Below, one piece after another: positions 22,081 through 33,299 of a stretch of 64,000 bases of DNA (its first letter is position 1; each line of letters begins with the position of its first letter). This stretch comes from Nageia nagi (lineage: Eukaryota > Pinophyta), in the NCBI GenBank assembly GCA_050084985.1, contig JBITNC010000001.1, positions 209,188,001 through 209,252,000 on the forward strand, given 5' to 3'. Position numbers and translations under genes: made by a program. Below the pieces are notes generated by a model that saw only the letters and a program-made list of their open reading frames with translations, searched no databases and was not told the DNA's origin.

Positions 22081-24339
22081 CTTATTCTAACCATGATTTT
22101 TTATTAAATTTTTTAATTTTGATGCTCTTTATTTGAAAATGGGGCTACATTTTGATAGATTAATGAAACACACAAGAATTTCTAAAAAGGCAAAATGTGA
22201 TAACACTTCTAAAACATGAGGGCATTTTAGTAGAGTTATAAATTTTTAAGATTATTTTTGGTTTTTGATCTTGTATTTTCAAATTTTTAAGCTTTTAATT
22301 CATAAAAAGTAAATATAAATAGATAGAAAGAAATAAAAATCAATTTATGCACTCATATATGATCAATGCAGATTCATCTTGTAGCCCTAAAATACTATTT
22401 TGTAAAAGTTTAATACATGTTTTCCTATAATGAAGATAATAAATATTTTTTAAAATGATCCAAAGGTTGGTCCTATATAAAAGGAAATTGATTAAATCTA
22501 ACCCCATTTTAACCAAGTTCATAGGTGAGATTCATTAAAACCTATGGGAAGACTATCTTAGTTATTAGGCCAAGCATATTCTAGGTCCTCAATGATTAAA
22601 TATAAGATATATGCCTACTTTTTTTACTAGGAGAATGAGCCTTAGTGATTAAATATAAGGATTCCCCTTTATATATGTACAAGTGTGTATGTAAAGGTGA
22701 AATAATAAAATGCAAGGTTTATTTCCTTTAGCATTGCTACAACATCTTATGATCACCCAAGATCACTTTGCAATGCAAGGGGAGAGCATACCCCAAATTG
22801 TAGGGTTATTTAATGTGCTTATTTAATTCAAATCTATCACAACCTTATTTTGATCATCCAATATAATAATTTATTCTAAGGAGAGATCATACATCAATTT
22901 TGTGAGAAATTTATTTAGTTCAACAAGCATATATACTCATAATAATATCACTAAGCATAGTTCATTAGCCTTAAAATTTTCATGTTTTAGCTAAATTGCA
23001 CACATAAAAAATACAAATATAGAAAAAATAGATCATAAAAATAAAAAATTGATATTATCTACCTAATTTTTAGCTAAAAATATTGAAAAAGAAATGTGAT
23101 CGCATTTAGCAAAATTCTAGGGAAACCTAGAAACATGCTACCTCTAAAAATGCAAATGCACTTTTGAAACATCAAGGTATTTTAGTAGTTTAATTTTAGA
23201 AGCCAAAAATATCCAAAATACATAAATATAATGAAAAAAAATAGAAATCAAAATATAAATAAAAACTTATTAGAATGTTTGGATCATGAAAAAAGATAGT
23301 GAAATCCAAATTTAAATCAAATAGGAAAAGGATCCTTACCAAACTAGACCAAGGGAGGTCCTACCAAGCATGAAAAATATTTCAAAGGATCATTCCCATT
23401 TGGATATATATATTTATATGCATGGTATAATACTTACTTAATGTGTAAAAATGAAAATATAATAACTAATTAAAATACTTGAAGAAGCTTTCTCAAGCCA
23501 TCCTTTCAAGTAAATATTTTCTTGAAATAGATCATATAAATTTCTCAAGGTGGTATTAAGGAACACTAGATTTACCTAAAAACAATGAATTCTTAATGTT
23601 GGTATTCACCTTTATGAAATTTATATATCAAAATATATCTAGTATATTAATGAAATGTGTTGACCCTATGCATTCTAGAAATGTTATGGTGTTTCCTTAA
23701 TGAAACACTCTAACCCTTGATGTTTTACAACCTATAATTAGAAAGCCTAAAGTTATAATCTTGGTTATAATTATATGATAAAACTAAGATACTATTGAAA
23801 TAAAACATAAAAATTCTATAGAAAATCTTGGTGGGTATTGTAAAGCTTTGATAAGAGAAGTAAAGTTTAGAATTTCATATTCCTAACTTACCCTAAGTTC
23901 AAGAATTCCCACATATCCCTCTTAGATATTTAATGATACTTATTAGATATTAAATTCACTCAAATTCATAGCTTTGAGACTCAATAATTTTCCAATTTTA
24001 AAACCAAACATTTGCATAAGTTACCAAACTAAAAACTAAGAAAGGAGCTTATTTTTATAAATTTTCTTCAAATGTAACTATTTGGATCTGAATTTCAATA
24101 CAAAGATGATTACTAATTGATTGGTTCTTGATTGGAACTTGATTGAATTTGATTCCAATTGATTTTATATAAATCAAGAACATTCACATTTATTTTTCAT
24201 GTCTTCTCTTTTGAACATATTTAGAATAAAATAGTGACTTGAAAAAATAATAGCTAGAGTTCACATTTTTTTCTTATTTTTTGAATGATTTATTAATGAC
24301 ATAGCAAGATGATGTGGCATTCTTATCTAGATAATTTTC
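22081..24339. other. AT-rich region, no gene recognised
   Basis: About 2.3 kb with no domain, LTR pair or long open frame that I can defend. Two passages, about 22185-22250 and 23150-23215, resemble each other (both with a CATTTTAGTAG-like core after an AAACAT word), suggesting a diverged duplication or a pair of very old LTR fragments. Boundaries are not resolvable by eye. Confidence 0.45.
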
Positions 24340-24467
24340 CATTTATTCATAATAAAATAATTAATAATATTAATATGACTAACATTAATAAAATAAGATA
24401 AATATTCATACCATTTAAATAAATGTTACTTTTCCTAAATAAATGATCCTTAATCACTAGATGCTTA
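24340..24467. repeat. Left remnant of the 58-bp AT-rich minisatellite
   Basis: This flank has the same words as the array at 30576-31170: TTAATATGACTAACATTAAT and TAAATAAATGATC. It abuts the left LTR of the minus-strand gypsy element. This suggests the element inserted into the array, or next to a local copy of it. Confidence 0.6.
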
Positions 24468-25144
24468 TATCATACTTGAATCCTCACTTATAGATTCAAA
24501 AGAAAATAAATTCACCATTATGATATCATACAAATTGCATATAAATTTTAAAATTACATAATGTAAATCACAAAATAGCAATATCAAACACATAATAAGA
24601 TTAAGATAATGATTTACCTTGATTCACCTAGTGTGGGCAAATCTAGAATAGAATTGGAGGCTTCTCCTCTCGTTGCCTATGGATATTACAATGTTACATG
24701 CATAGAGAAATAACATCAACAAAATTTCAATACAATCTCATATAATTATTGAAATCTCCTATAGCAAGAAGAAAATACAATCTAAAAATTACAACAATTT
24801 TAGAATGACTCTTAATCTTTCTTCAAACTATTACAATTCTAAAATCTTAAAACTCTACAATCCTCACTGAGAATTTGAAGAATAATATACACCATTAAAT
24901 AAGCCTCCAAAATAATTCAAAATATTAGATAAGGAATTTGAACTACTTAGTTTCCTAAAACACCACTATCTCTTCAAATGTCCCTATTGACTCATCAATG
25001 TGCACATCATTAAAGGCCTAAAATTAGCAATTTGCACACCATTTGTGGCCTAAAATTGAATTCCAAAAAACTACAAAAAAAATATACTTTGTATTGAGTA
25101 TTTCTCCTAAAAAGATAACTTGATACATGATGCAATTTAGATCA
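24468..25144 (-). repeat. 3' LTR of the minus-strand gypsy element
   Basis: In element sense it starts TGATCTAAATTGCATC at 25144 and ends near 24468. It aligns throughout with 29866-30568, for example at ATAATATACACCATTAAATA and GGCCTAAAATTGAAT. Confidence 0.88.
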
Positions 25145-25199
25145 CACCTCCATAATGGAGAAGTATTTGGTCCCACAGATGCATAGATGAGGATATAAC

Positions 25200-25780
25200 T
25201 CCCCAACTCTAGACCTTTCCATCCACTTGGATTTATTAGGCTTATGTATTTTCAATCCAATCAACCATAGCTCTTTCTCACCTCTTCTTATAGCATGAAC
25301 CTTCTTTTACAATATGGAATCCTCTTTGAGTTCATCTATAGTGTTAGAAGCTAAATCATCAATAGATAGAAAAATATGATTTGAACCTACTTCATATTCA
25401 ATCAACTTAGATGGATCATATAATTTTAAATGTTCAAAATTCATAATTGAATAGATGTTCATATGTGTTGGAAGGTCCAATCTAAAACCATTCTCACTTA
25501 CTTGATCCATAATTCAAATGGTCCATACCTTATAGGTTTTAGCTTCTTGGTTGGTCCTTGCAATCTCTCTTTACTAAGATGCAACCAAACATGGTCTCCC
25601 ACATGAAACTTATGGTCAACTTTATGTTTTTCATGTCTCATATTGTACTTGGTTTGACTCATCTCAAGTTGCTCTTGGACTTTCAAATGAATTTGCCTAA
25701 TCTTCTCAAAAAAAAAAAGCTTTTTTTTCCTCTTTCTCATGTGAATCTTCTTCATCCTTTTTCTTTCCAAACACATAATT
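25200..25780 (-). pseudogene. Integrase C-terminal region and tail of the gypsy element
   Basis: The open stretch 25776-25498 contains MRHEKHKVDHKFHVGDHVWL, then LSKERLQGPTKKLKPIRYGP and F. This is the GPY/F module of gypsy integrases (VGDxVxL...KLxPxxxGPF). A short frame break follows, and 25510-25307 continues with GFRLDLPTHMNIYSIMNFEH and LKLYDPS, the usual AYRLxLPxxxxIHxVFHVSxL segment. A tail to about 25200 has LWLIGLKIHKPNKSKWMERS, similar in position to the chromodomain-like tails of chromoviruses. I infer that relationship; I do not see a clear chromodomain. Confidence 0.8.
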
Positions 25781-25899
25781 AAAAGGTGAAGGTGTTAAAT
25801 AACCAAAATAAGTCTTGAAAGGACTCTTATTAATGAAAGAATGAATTGCCCTATTATATGCATGTTGGATATATTCAAGATGTTCATCCCAAGACTAAG

Positions 25900-26420
25900 G
25901 ATGCTTGCCAAAATAACCCCTCAAGAGTTTAACTATTATCCTATTCACCACCTCAATTTGTCCATCTATTTGAGGATGAAATACAGTACTCCTCTTAAAC
26001 CTTTTATCCATAATTTTCCACAAACATGTCCAAAACTAACCCAAAAACCTACTATCTCTATCTAAAATAATGGAATTAGGTAATCCAAAATGAACCAAAT
26101 ATGAGAAAAGAATAAATTTGTAGCATTTTTTCCTATTATAGTATTTTTACATGGAATAAAAACATACATCTTGCTAAATCTATCCACAAAAATAAATAAA
26201 TAGTCATGACTCTTCTTAGTCATAGGCAATCCTCCCAAAAAATCCATTGAGATATACTCCCAAGGACATGAAGTTACTAGAAGTGGCTATTACAAACATA
26301 ATTTCTTATTATTTAGCTTACTAATGCAACATAAAGAACATCCCATTATGTACTTAGCAACTTGATCTTGCATCTTTGGCCAATATGCATACCTTTACAA
26401 ATTGTACAATATCTTTCCAA
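25900..26420 (-). pseudogene. Integrase core of the gypsy element, DDE residues retained
   Basis: Read leftward, the frame holds SLCCISKLN from the zinc-binding part. The open stretch 26247-26062 follows with MDFLGGLPMTKKSHDYLFIF, then VDRFSKM, the classic MDFxxGLP...VVVDRFSKM core with the first Asp. In another frame, LDRDSRFLG near 26050-26067 gives the second Asp, and DGQIEVVNR near 25945-25965 the catalytic Glu (GAG, 25952-25954). So the triad survives at sequence level, although a frameshift and stops prevent translation as one protein. This is the only integrase in the window with the Glu still present. Confidence 0.85.
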
Positions 26421-26868
26421 CCCTAAAATGTCATGTAATCTTTGAAGTATGTGCTTTTGTAATCAGTCCAATCCTTTCACCTATAAGTACACATAATGCA
26501 TTAAAATGATAAAGAAATCCATTTTAAAAATAAAATTCATCCAAACCCTCATACTTGGACCTAGATGAAGACAACTTAACATACACCTCTCTGATGTTCG
26601 TATCTTGCACATATGCCTTTGAAAATGAATTAGATAAAAAATGAAAAAAATTTAGCACTAAGAGGGAACTTGATAGACTCTATTTGTATGTTGTTAATGA
26701 TCCATAGTTAGTATTGAATGCCATTTATGGTGTGGAACCTATAGTTATAGGTGGTGTAGAAAGCATATCAACAACCTTATTCTATGTTCCTTTCTTATAC
26801 TTAATCACTAGATGAAAATGTTATAGAAAATCCGTCCATCTAAAGTGTCTATTTTTTTGCAATTTTGA

Positions 26869-27189
26869 TTAAGTTTGTAAATAATTTAATGCTTGATGAT
26901 CATAATGAATGATTATTTCCTTTCCTATTAAGTAATTTTTCCATTTTTTAATAGCTTGAACTAATGCATACATTTCCTTATCATAAGTAGGATAATTCAA
27001 AATAGCCCCACTAAACTTTTCAAAATGATAGCAAATCAGTTTACCTTCTTGCAACAAAATGGCTCTCATGGTATAGTTACTTGCATTAGTATCCACTTCA
27101 AATGGCTTATATAAATTAGGAAGTGCTACCATAGGTGCACTAATAATCTTTTTCTTCAAAGTATCAAAAGATGTTGTTATTTCCCTCAT
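26869..27189 (-). pseudogene. RNase H domain of the gypsy element
   Basis: An open stretch of 106 codons reads FDTLKKKIISAPMVALPNLY, then FEVDTNASNYTMRAILLQEG, YDKEMYALVQAIKKWKNYL and IIHYDHQALNYLQT. These correspond to the Ty3 RNase H motifs (TDAS, EKELLAVVxALxKWRxYL, TDHxxLxYL). The acidic positions in DTNAS, KEMYAL and YDHQ are retained. It joins directly to the RT part upstream (27467-27189), which reads HSKYEFGKESLVHLGHVIGH, the RT connection sequence. Confidence 0.88.
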
Positions 27190-28010
27190 TAGAAAACTTG
27201 CCCCTTACTAGTTACATCATGTAAAGGTGAAGCAATATGAGAAAAATCAATAATAAATTTTTTCAAATATTGGAAAAAACCTAATAAAATCTTCATTTCA
27301 ATTACATTATATGGCCTTAGACAATAGACTATAGCACTTACTTTACTAAGATTTATCTTAAGTTGTCCATGACCAATAACATGGCCCAAATGCACCAAAG
27401 ACTCTTTGCCAAACTCATATTTTGAATGTTTCAATAATGAATTTTTCCTATGCAAAGTTTGCAACACTCATTTAAGATGTACAACATGTTTATTCCTAAG
27501 TAGAACTATAAATAGGAATATCATCGAAGTATACAATAATAAAAGAATCAATAAATGGATGAAGCACATAATTCACTAGCCTCGTAAAAGTGTTGGTGCA
27601 TTATATAAACTAAATGGTAAAATAAGCCACTCAAATAGGCCTTTTCTTATCTTGAAAGTAGTATTCCAAATGTCCTCCTCCTTGATTCTAACTTGCTAAT
27701 ATCCACTCCCAAAGTCCAATTTTATGAACAATCTTCCCTTTGCAACTAATCAAAAGATCATCTATCTAAGGTAAAAGATAGCAATTTTTGATGGTGACTT
27801 TATTTCATGCTCTATTGTTAATGCTCATTCTCCAAGTTTGATCCTTCTTAGGAACAAAAATAATAGATGATCCACATGGATATGTACTTGGTATGATCAA
27901 CCTTGATCAACCAACTCCTAAATCTACCTCCTTATCACTCCTTTCTCCAAAATTGATTATAGATACAAAGCTATGTTGGAAAATAAAGCATCAAGTAATA
28001 ACTAAATATC
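27190..28010 (-). pseudogene. Reverse transcriptase of the gypsy element, YFDD present
   Basis: Read leftward from about 27900: PCGSSIIFVPKKD and WRMSIN, then, after several stops, FIIVYFDDIPIYS. Its YFDD active site is at 27520-27531. The C-terminal segment includes HSKYEFGKESLVHLGHVIG and IVYCLRPYNVIEMKILLGFF, where the family has the KC.F....V.YLGH...G and the P.....LR.FLGL motifs. Several TAG, TAA and frame breaks occur between about 27560 and 27830. One of the few CpGs in this region lies within the YFDD codons. Confidence 0.85.
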
Positions 28011-28089
28011 ATGCTTTATATATTACATAGGAGGTAATCCCTATGGCTCTAAAAATAATTTAGTAAACTCCTAAACCAAATCTTGCATC

Positions 28090-28620
28090 TATTAATCTCT
28101 TTTGCATGTTACTAATAGCCTAAAATTAGTATTACATATTGATGATAACATGATATTCACCTTACTTGAGGCTCTTATTTTCACCATGATCAAAATAAAT
28201 TTTTTAGAAGCATTTATAAGATGATTTACATGACTAGTAGTGACCAAAGGTAGCTTTTTCCTACTTTTATGTGCACTAGCTAGAAACATCTTTCCATCTT
28301 TCACCAATCATAATTTGTTCAATCTTCTATAATAAATACCATCTATATCCCACATATAAGGGTTACTAAGAAAAACACTACAAATATTTAAAGGAACAAC
28401 ATCAAACATAACTTCATCCATGTACTTTGCAAAAATAGCAAATTTCAACTTACATTACTTAGTGACTTGTAAACTAGCATTGCAATGTACCTAACCTAAA
28501 GGATATGGATTTGGATGGTTGAAAGTTTTCAATCCCAAATTACTTACCATAGTCTCTAAAATAAAATTTTCTTGAGAACCTAGATCAATAATGCAATTTA
28601 ATTTGGTTTTCTTAATTTGG
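28090..28620 (-). pseudogene. Aspartic protease region of the gypsy element
   Basis: At 28571-28586 the minus strand reads DLGSQ, matching the D-x-G-S active site of gypsy proteases. It is followed by ENFILETMVSNLGLKTFNHP and NPYPLG, a segment conserved in plant gypsy elements. The stretch toward 28310 (DEVMFDVVPLNICSVFLSNP) fits the usual continuation. The open stretch 28307-28092 covers the linker to RT. A stop replaces the Trp of PLGW at about 28510. Confidence 0.75.
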
Positions 28621-28810
28621 ATTTTGAGATTGAACAATTGAATCCTTTATTCTTCAATGTCTTAAGGTTCCTTAACCTTTTGAATGGTTTAATAATATAC
28701 TCTCTCATAAATATTTGAACTACCCATAATATCATCACATCTAAGAACCATAGCATTAGTTTTTTCATTATTCTTATGCTTATATGGACATAACCTTAGA
28801 TGTAATTTCT

Positions 28811-29667
28811 AACATTTTTCATCAACATGACCATATTTTCCATAATAACTATAATGTGTACTATCACCTTCTTTCTTTAAAATATTAGTGGTCTTAGTTT
28901 CTTGCTTACCTTTTCTTTTATCTTGAGATTTACCTTTCTCTTGTCCTCCCCTTGAATTTTAAACCTTCATGGACTTATCATATTGTCTCCTTGCTTTACT
29001 ATCCTCCTCTAAGTATTACACTTGCACACATATGATCAAGATTAGTAGAATTAAACAACATGATAGTATTTTCCAAATGACTATGTAAACCTTGAATGGA
29101 CTTTATTAACATTTGAAGATCTTTTAGTGAAACCTTAAGCAAAGTAGCTTATTTTCTAAATTTTGTGGTGTATTCTTGAACATTTTTCCCTCTTTTTTGT
29201 CTAAATACTTGACATTTTATCAATTATTTATTATGATATCCTAATGGATAGAATTGATCTCTTAACAACTCTTTAAATTCATTCCAAGAAGATATTTTTA
29301 ATAATTTTTTATGATTAAGAGTTTCTACATGGCTTTTCCATCAAACTAAAGCATGCTCACTCATGTTTAATCTAAAAAAAGAGATTTTATCAACATCATT
29401 TATAACACCATGAATTTTGAAATAAATCTCCAATTATTTTAACCAATTATTCACCTTTTTCATATCAACCTCTCCTCCAAAGGTTGAAATGTTCATCTTG
29501 GCCTCCACCTTGAATGGAACTCGATTTGATGAAGATAATGAATCAAGTATCCCAACTACATAATGATATCTTTGATTGATATTTGCATTTTCTTCAGTAG
29601 GTAATAACTCAACCAAATGAGCCAAATGATTTTCCATTATCATAAAACCTTCTTTTAAAATTAGCAA
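28811..29667 (-). pseudogene. gag: Gag of the gypsy element with zinc-knuckle Cys-to-Tyr changes
   Basis: The stretch 29667-29434 ends ISTFGGEVDMKKVNNWLK. Beyond one TAG it continues with LEIYFKIHG, SEHALVWWKSHVETLNHKKL, FKELLRDQFYPLGYHNK and VQEYTTKFRK, a well-preserved plant gypsy gag domain. The first 40 residues include a Glu/Asn-rich stretch. The zinc knuckle at 28811-28853 reads YSYYGKYGHVDEKC: His and the last Cys remain but both N-terminal Cys are Tyr (TGT to TAT). Gag would assemble the particle and bind RNA. Confidence 0.86.
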
Positions 29668-29852
29668 CCATCATGGTATAAAAAATAGACTATTTCTCCT
29701 CTACATTATATATTTTAGTTGCTTTATCCTTTTCACCAATCTTAATATCCTTTGGAATCAACTCTAGTATTTGATATCTCCTCCCAAACATAAAAAAAAT
29801 GCTAGTAATGGCCTGAAATACATAAAATTATGGCCTCAAATTTGATGTAGAC

Positions 29853-29865
29853 AAGCTCTGGTACA
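29853..29865 (-). other. Primer-binding site of the gypsy element
   Basis: On the minus strand, TGTACCAGAGCTT lies next to the end of the 5' LTR. It resembles TGGTACCAGAGC, a methionyl-tRNA-type site. Exact spacing depends on the LTR edge. Confidence 0.65.
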
Positions 29866-30568
29866 TAGCATACTTGAATCTTCACTTATAAATTCAAAAA
29901 AAAATACATTCACCATTATGAGATCATACAAATTTCATATAAATTTGAAAATTGCATAATGTAAATTACAAACTAGCAATCTCAAATACATAATAAGATC
30001 AATACAATGATTTGCCTTAGTTCACCCAATGTGGGCTAATCTAGCATGAAATTAGAGCCTTCATCTCTCATTATCTATGGAAATTATAATATTAAATGCA
30101 TAGAGCAATACCATCAACATAATGGCAATACAATCTTCTATAATTACTACAATCTCCTATAACAAAAAGAAAAATACAATCTCAAAACTATAACAATTTT
30201 GGAATGACTCTTGGTCTTCCTTCAAACTATTACAATTCTAAAATTCTAAAACTCTATAATCCTCATTCAAAATTCAAAGAATAATATACACCATTAAATA
30301 AGTCTCCTAAACACTCTAAAATGTTATCCAAGGAATCTAAAATGCTTAGTCTCCCAAAAGGCCATTATCTCCTCAAATGCCCCTGCTAACTCATCAAGGT
30401 GCACATTATTAATAGCCTAAAATCAATAATTTACATATTGTTGGTGGCCTAAAATTGAATGCCAAAAAACTCTAGATTTTGGTCTTTGATCTGTCTACAA
30501 GCACATATACCTCTAGATTGAGTATTGCTCTTGAAAAGATAACCTAATACATGATCCAATTTGGATCA
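29866..30568 (-). repeat. 5' LTR of the minus-strand gypsy element
   Basis: In element sense it starts TGATCCAAATTGGATCATG at 30568. It is slightly longer than the 3' LTR because of an inserted TTTTGGTCTTTGATCTGTC-like segment at about 30477-30500. Confidence 0.87.
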
Positions 30569-30575
30569 ATAAAAT

Positions 30576-31170
30576 AAATGATTATGATCAAATATGATTA
30601 ACATGACTAATGCTAATCAATATTTCATATATAAATGATTATGATTAAATCATCATTAATATGAAAAATATCAATTACAATTTTCAAGTAAATGAATATG
30701 GTCCAAAAATATAATTAAAATGACTAAGATTAATTATTATTTTTAAGTAAATGATTATGATAAAAAAAATATTATTAATATAACTAATATCATTCACATT
30801 TTTTAAATAATTAAATATAATTGAAATGTAATTAACATGACAAATATTAATCAAAATTTCTAAGTAAATGATTATGATAAAAAATATAATTAGCATGACT
30901 AATACTAGATACATTTTTGAAATAATTGACTATGAATAAAAATATGATTATCATGACAAATATTACTTGTATTTGTCAAACAATTGATTATGATCAAAAT
31001 GTAATTAATATGAAAAATATTAACTATAATTTTCAAATAAATGATTATGATAAAAATGTAATTAGTATGAAAAATATTAACTATAATTTCTAAATAAATG
31101 ACTATGATAAAAGCAAGTAAATGATTATTGATAAAATATCATTAATATGACTAATATTTATGATATTTAA
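30576..31170. repeat. AT-rich minisatellite, ~58-bp unit, about ten copies
   Basis: Units starting with AAATGATTATGAT begin near 30576, 30633, 30690, 30749, 30807, 30866, 30924, 30982, 31039 and 31096 (steps of 57-59 bp). Each also carries a TTAATATGACTAATATTAA-like core. A shortened unit follows at about 31119. The units have diverged by substitutions more than indels. A minus-strand open frame at 30684-30914 is only the array read through, not a gene. Remnants lie left of the gypsy element at 24340-24467. Confidence 0.85.
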
Positions 31171-31199
31171 TCAAATATGATTGACTATTAATAGTGTTT

Positions 31200-33299
31200 G
31201 ATAATCATACCAATGATAAAAGGGAATTGTACCAAATGTAGTACAAGGTGCTAATTTAGTTATCTACAACTATAAAAATAAATTATTTAATAAATAAGAA
31301 CTCATTTTTTAGCATCTACATTTTTTCCCTATTTGGAGTTGTGATGGAAAGAAGTGGAATTACAAGTTCAAAGAATAAGAAGAGATAGAAATTTTTTGAA
31401 AACTTTGAACTCTTATACAACAACATGAGCCTTTAGTGAAGCTCCTTCATTTACCTCTTTTAGTTTGGTTTCCCCAAGAAAGATCCATGTATGGGGTAAC
31501 CAAGTTAAAATATTCTAAAACTTTGGCATCCTTACCCCATGTGATATACAAGAATGAAAGTGATGACTCTCTTATGTTTGATACTAGGGATTCTAAAGTT
31601 ATAGAATTCATACACTACTATAGAGGAATTCTAGTGGTTTTAAGGGTTGTTCTATGGAATAATGAATGGTAGCAACACATTGAATATAGTGATTCTAACA
31701 ATGTGTATGGTATGATTTTAATGGAATTTTTATTGATCTTTGTTTCTAAATAACTATAAAAATATGTTATATACCCTATAATATTTTGATACATAGTTAG
31801 GTACAGCATCCATTGAGTATAAGGATATATTGGCATCCCCAGTAATGATTATATCATCAGTTTACTTTCTATCACTAGTCATATCAATGGCCATTGATGA
31901 TCTAGCATTTTATGTCCATGATCCATATATATTATACTTTTATGGATGTAATCATAATTAATATTTGTACTTGTAATGAAGTGCATTTATCATTAAGTAT
32001 GAACCAATGTTAACATCCCCATTAATAGGTGTATCACTAGTTTTCTTTTAAATGAGTGAACTCTCACTAGTTGTATCGATAACTATTGATGAACTAGCAT
32101 TTTATATCCATGATCCACATACATTAAGCTATTATGGATGTAAGCATAACCATATGTTATTTATTTGTTTTACATAATATAAACATCATGAATTCATAGG
32201 GATGATATCAACATGGTGTGATAAGAAAAGATAAACATAAAAATTAAATTACAAAATAGTATATAGGTACCTCATTAGGATTCATCATGATGCGTAAGGT
32301 ATGGACATACTATATCATGCATAGGAGTATTTAAAGTGTATGAAATTGATGATTTTTGGTTCTTATTTACCATCCTTTGAAAATAATTTATATACTCTTA
32401 ATCTTGTGGCCTCATCTACAACATATGATCCTAATAAATTTGGTTCAAACTTTTATTTTACTTCATCATTTATTATTATCTTATTGATATTCTCTTTTGG
32501 CATCAAATATCTAAATTGAACTATTTTTGGCTTAATATTTTTTATGACTTCCCTTTTAAATTTGCATGGTATGCTTTTTGATGTTCAATAGCATGAATCC
32601 TCTATCCATAAAGTATTTATAACTACCATAATTTATCCTTCCATGCTTTCTCATCTGATATATCTCCATCACTAGAATAAAAAGGGCTTTTGATAATGAT
32701 TTTGAACCCTTGCAAAGTGCTTTACTAGTGGTTCCATTGTTATCATCTAAGTGGGTAATCTATGGAGATGGATAATATCCACCACCATATAGATCATTAA
32801 ATCACTACCTAAAAATATAATATTGTAGTTATAAGTTACCTCATAAATTACCTTAAAAAGCAATAATGTGGTGGTTAATAATAACCATAAATAACTTTAG
32901 AGGGATCTATTTATGAGGTAGTTAAAATCATCATAATGTATATCACTTAAAGTAAGGTGGTTTAAAATCACCACTTATTAAATTAATAAAGAAAAAAAGG
33001 CATAACTTGGAAGCATTCTCCCAATGGAATAATGCTTCCAAGCTACATTGTTCTTAGTTTCCCAAGGCACTTGAGATCAATCATAGTGAGCCCAATCAAA
33101 GTGTTGGCCATGGGAACCCAAAGTATAGCCTAATGGAACTGACAAGTTATTGTTCAATTTTGTGTAAGTGTAACATATGATATGAAATGATCTAAAAGCT
33201 TTAAAAATGCAACATGATCTAGTATATATATGACATGGAATTATCTAAGTACATCATATGATATAAAATGATTTAAATGCACCATTACATGAAATGATA
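31200..33299. other. No gene recognised; contains a 180-bp duplication
   Basis: AT-rich region. A plus-strand open frame at 31436-31672 (78 codons) has no domain I recognise and no supporting context. Apart from the duplication at 31811-32160 I see one patch of GGTGGTT and AACCACC-like words at about 32770-33000, which might be a small inverted repeat but is not convincing. Confidence 0.4.
31811..32160. repeat. Tandem duplication, 180-bp period
   Basis: Two copies begin CATTGAGTAT (31811) and CATTAAGTAT (31991). They share CATCCCC, a run ending TCACTAGT, GATGA-CTAGCATTTTAT and CCATGATCCA followed by ATTATGGATGTAA. Several small indels separate them. Confidence 0.75.

Larger units (their letters stand above)
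24468..30568 (-). mobile_element. Ty3/gypsy LTR retrotransposon, 6.1 kb, best preserved in the window
   Basis: Paired LTRs (24468-25144 and 29866-30568) enclose gag, protease, RT, RNase H and integrase in the Ty3 order on the minus strand. A primer-binding site lies beside the right (5') LTR. RT has YFDD, and the integrase Asp, Asp and Glu residues can all still be read, although a frameshift separates the first from the others. LTR identity is about 85-88% by eye. I found no matching target duplication. The Gag and protease wording and the C-terminal tail suggest a chromovirus-type lineage, but a chromodomain is not proven. Confidence 0.93.

Noticed and set aside
30684-30914. 76-codon minus-strand frame rich in Ile and Asn
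   Set aside because: It is the AT-rich minisatellite read through; the protein simply repeats the unit.
31436-31672. 78-codon plus-strand frame
   Set aside because: No recognisable family and no neighbouring signals; length is within chance for this sequence.
32770-33000. Possible small inverted-repeat transposon (GGTGGTT and AACCACC-like words)
   Set aside because: The arms do not pair over a useful length and no target duplication is visible.
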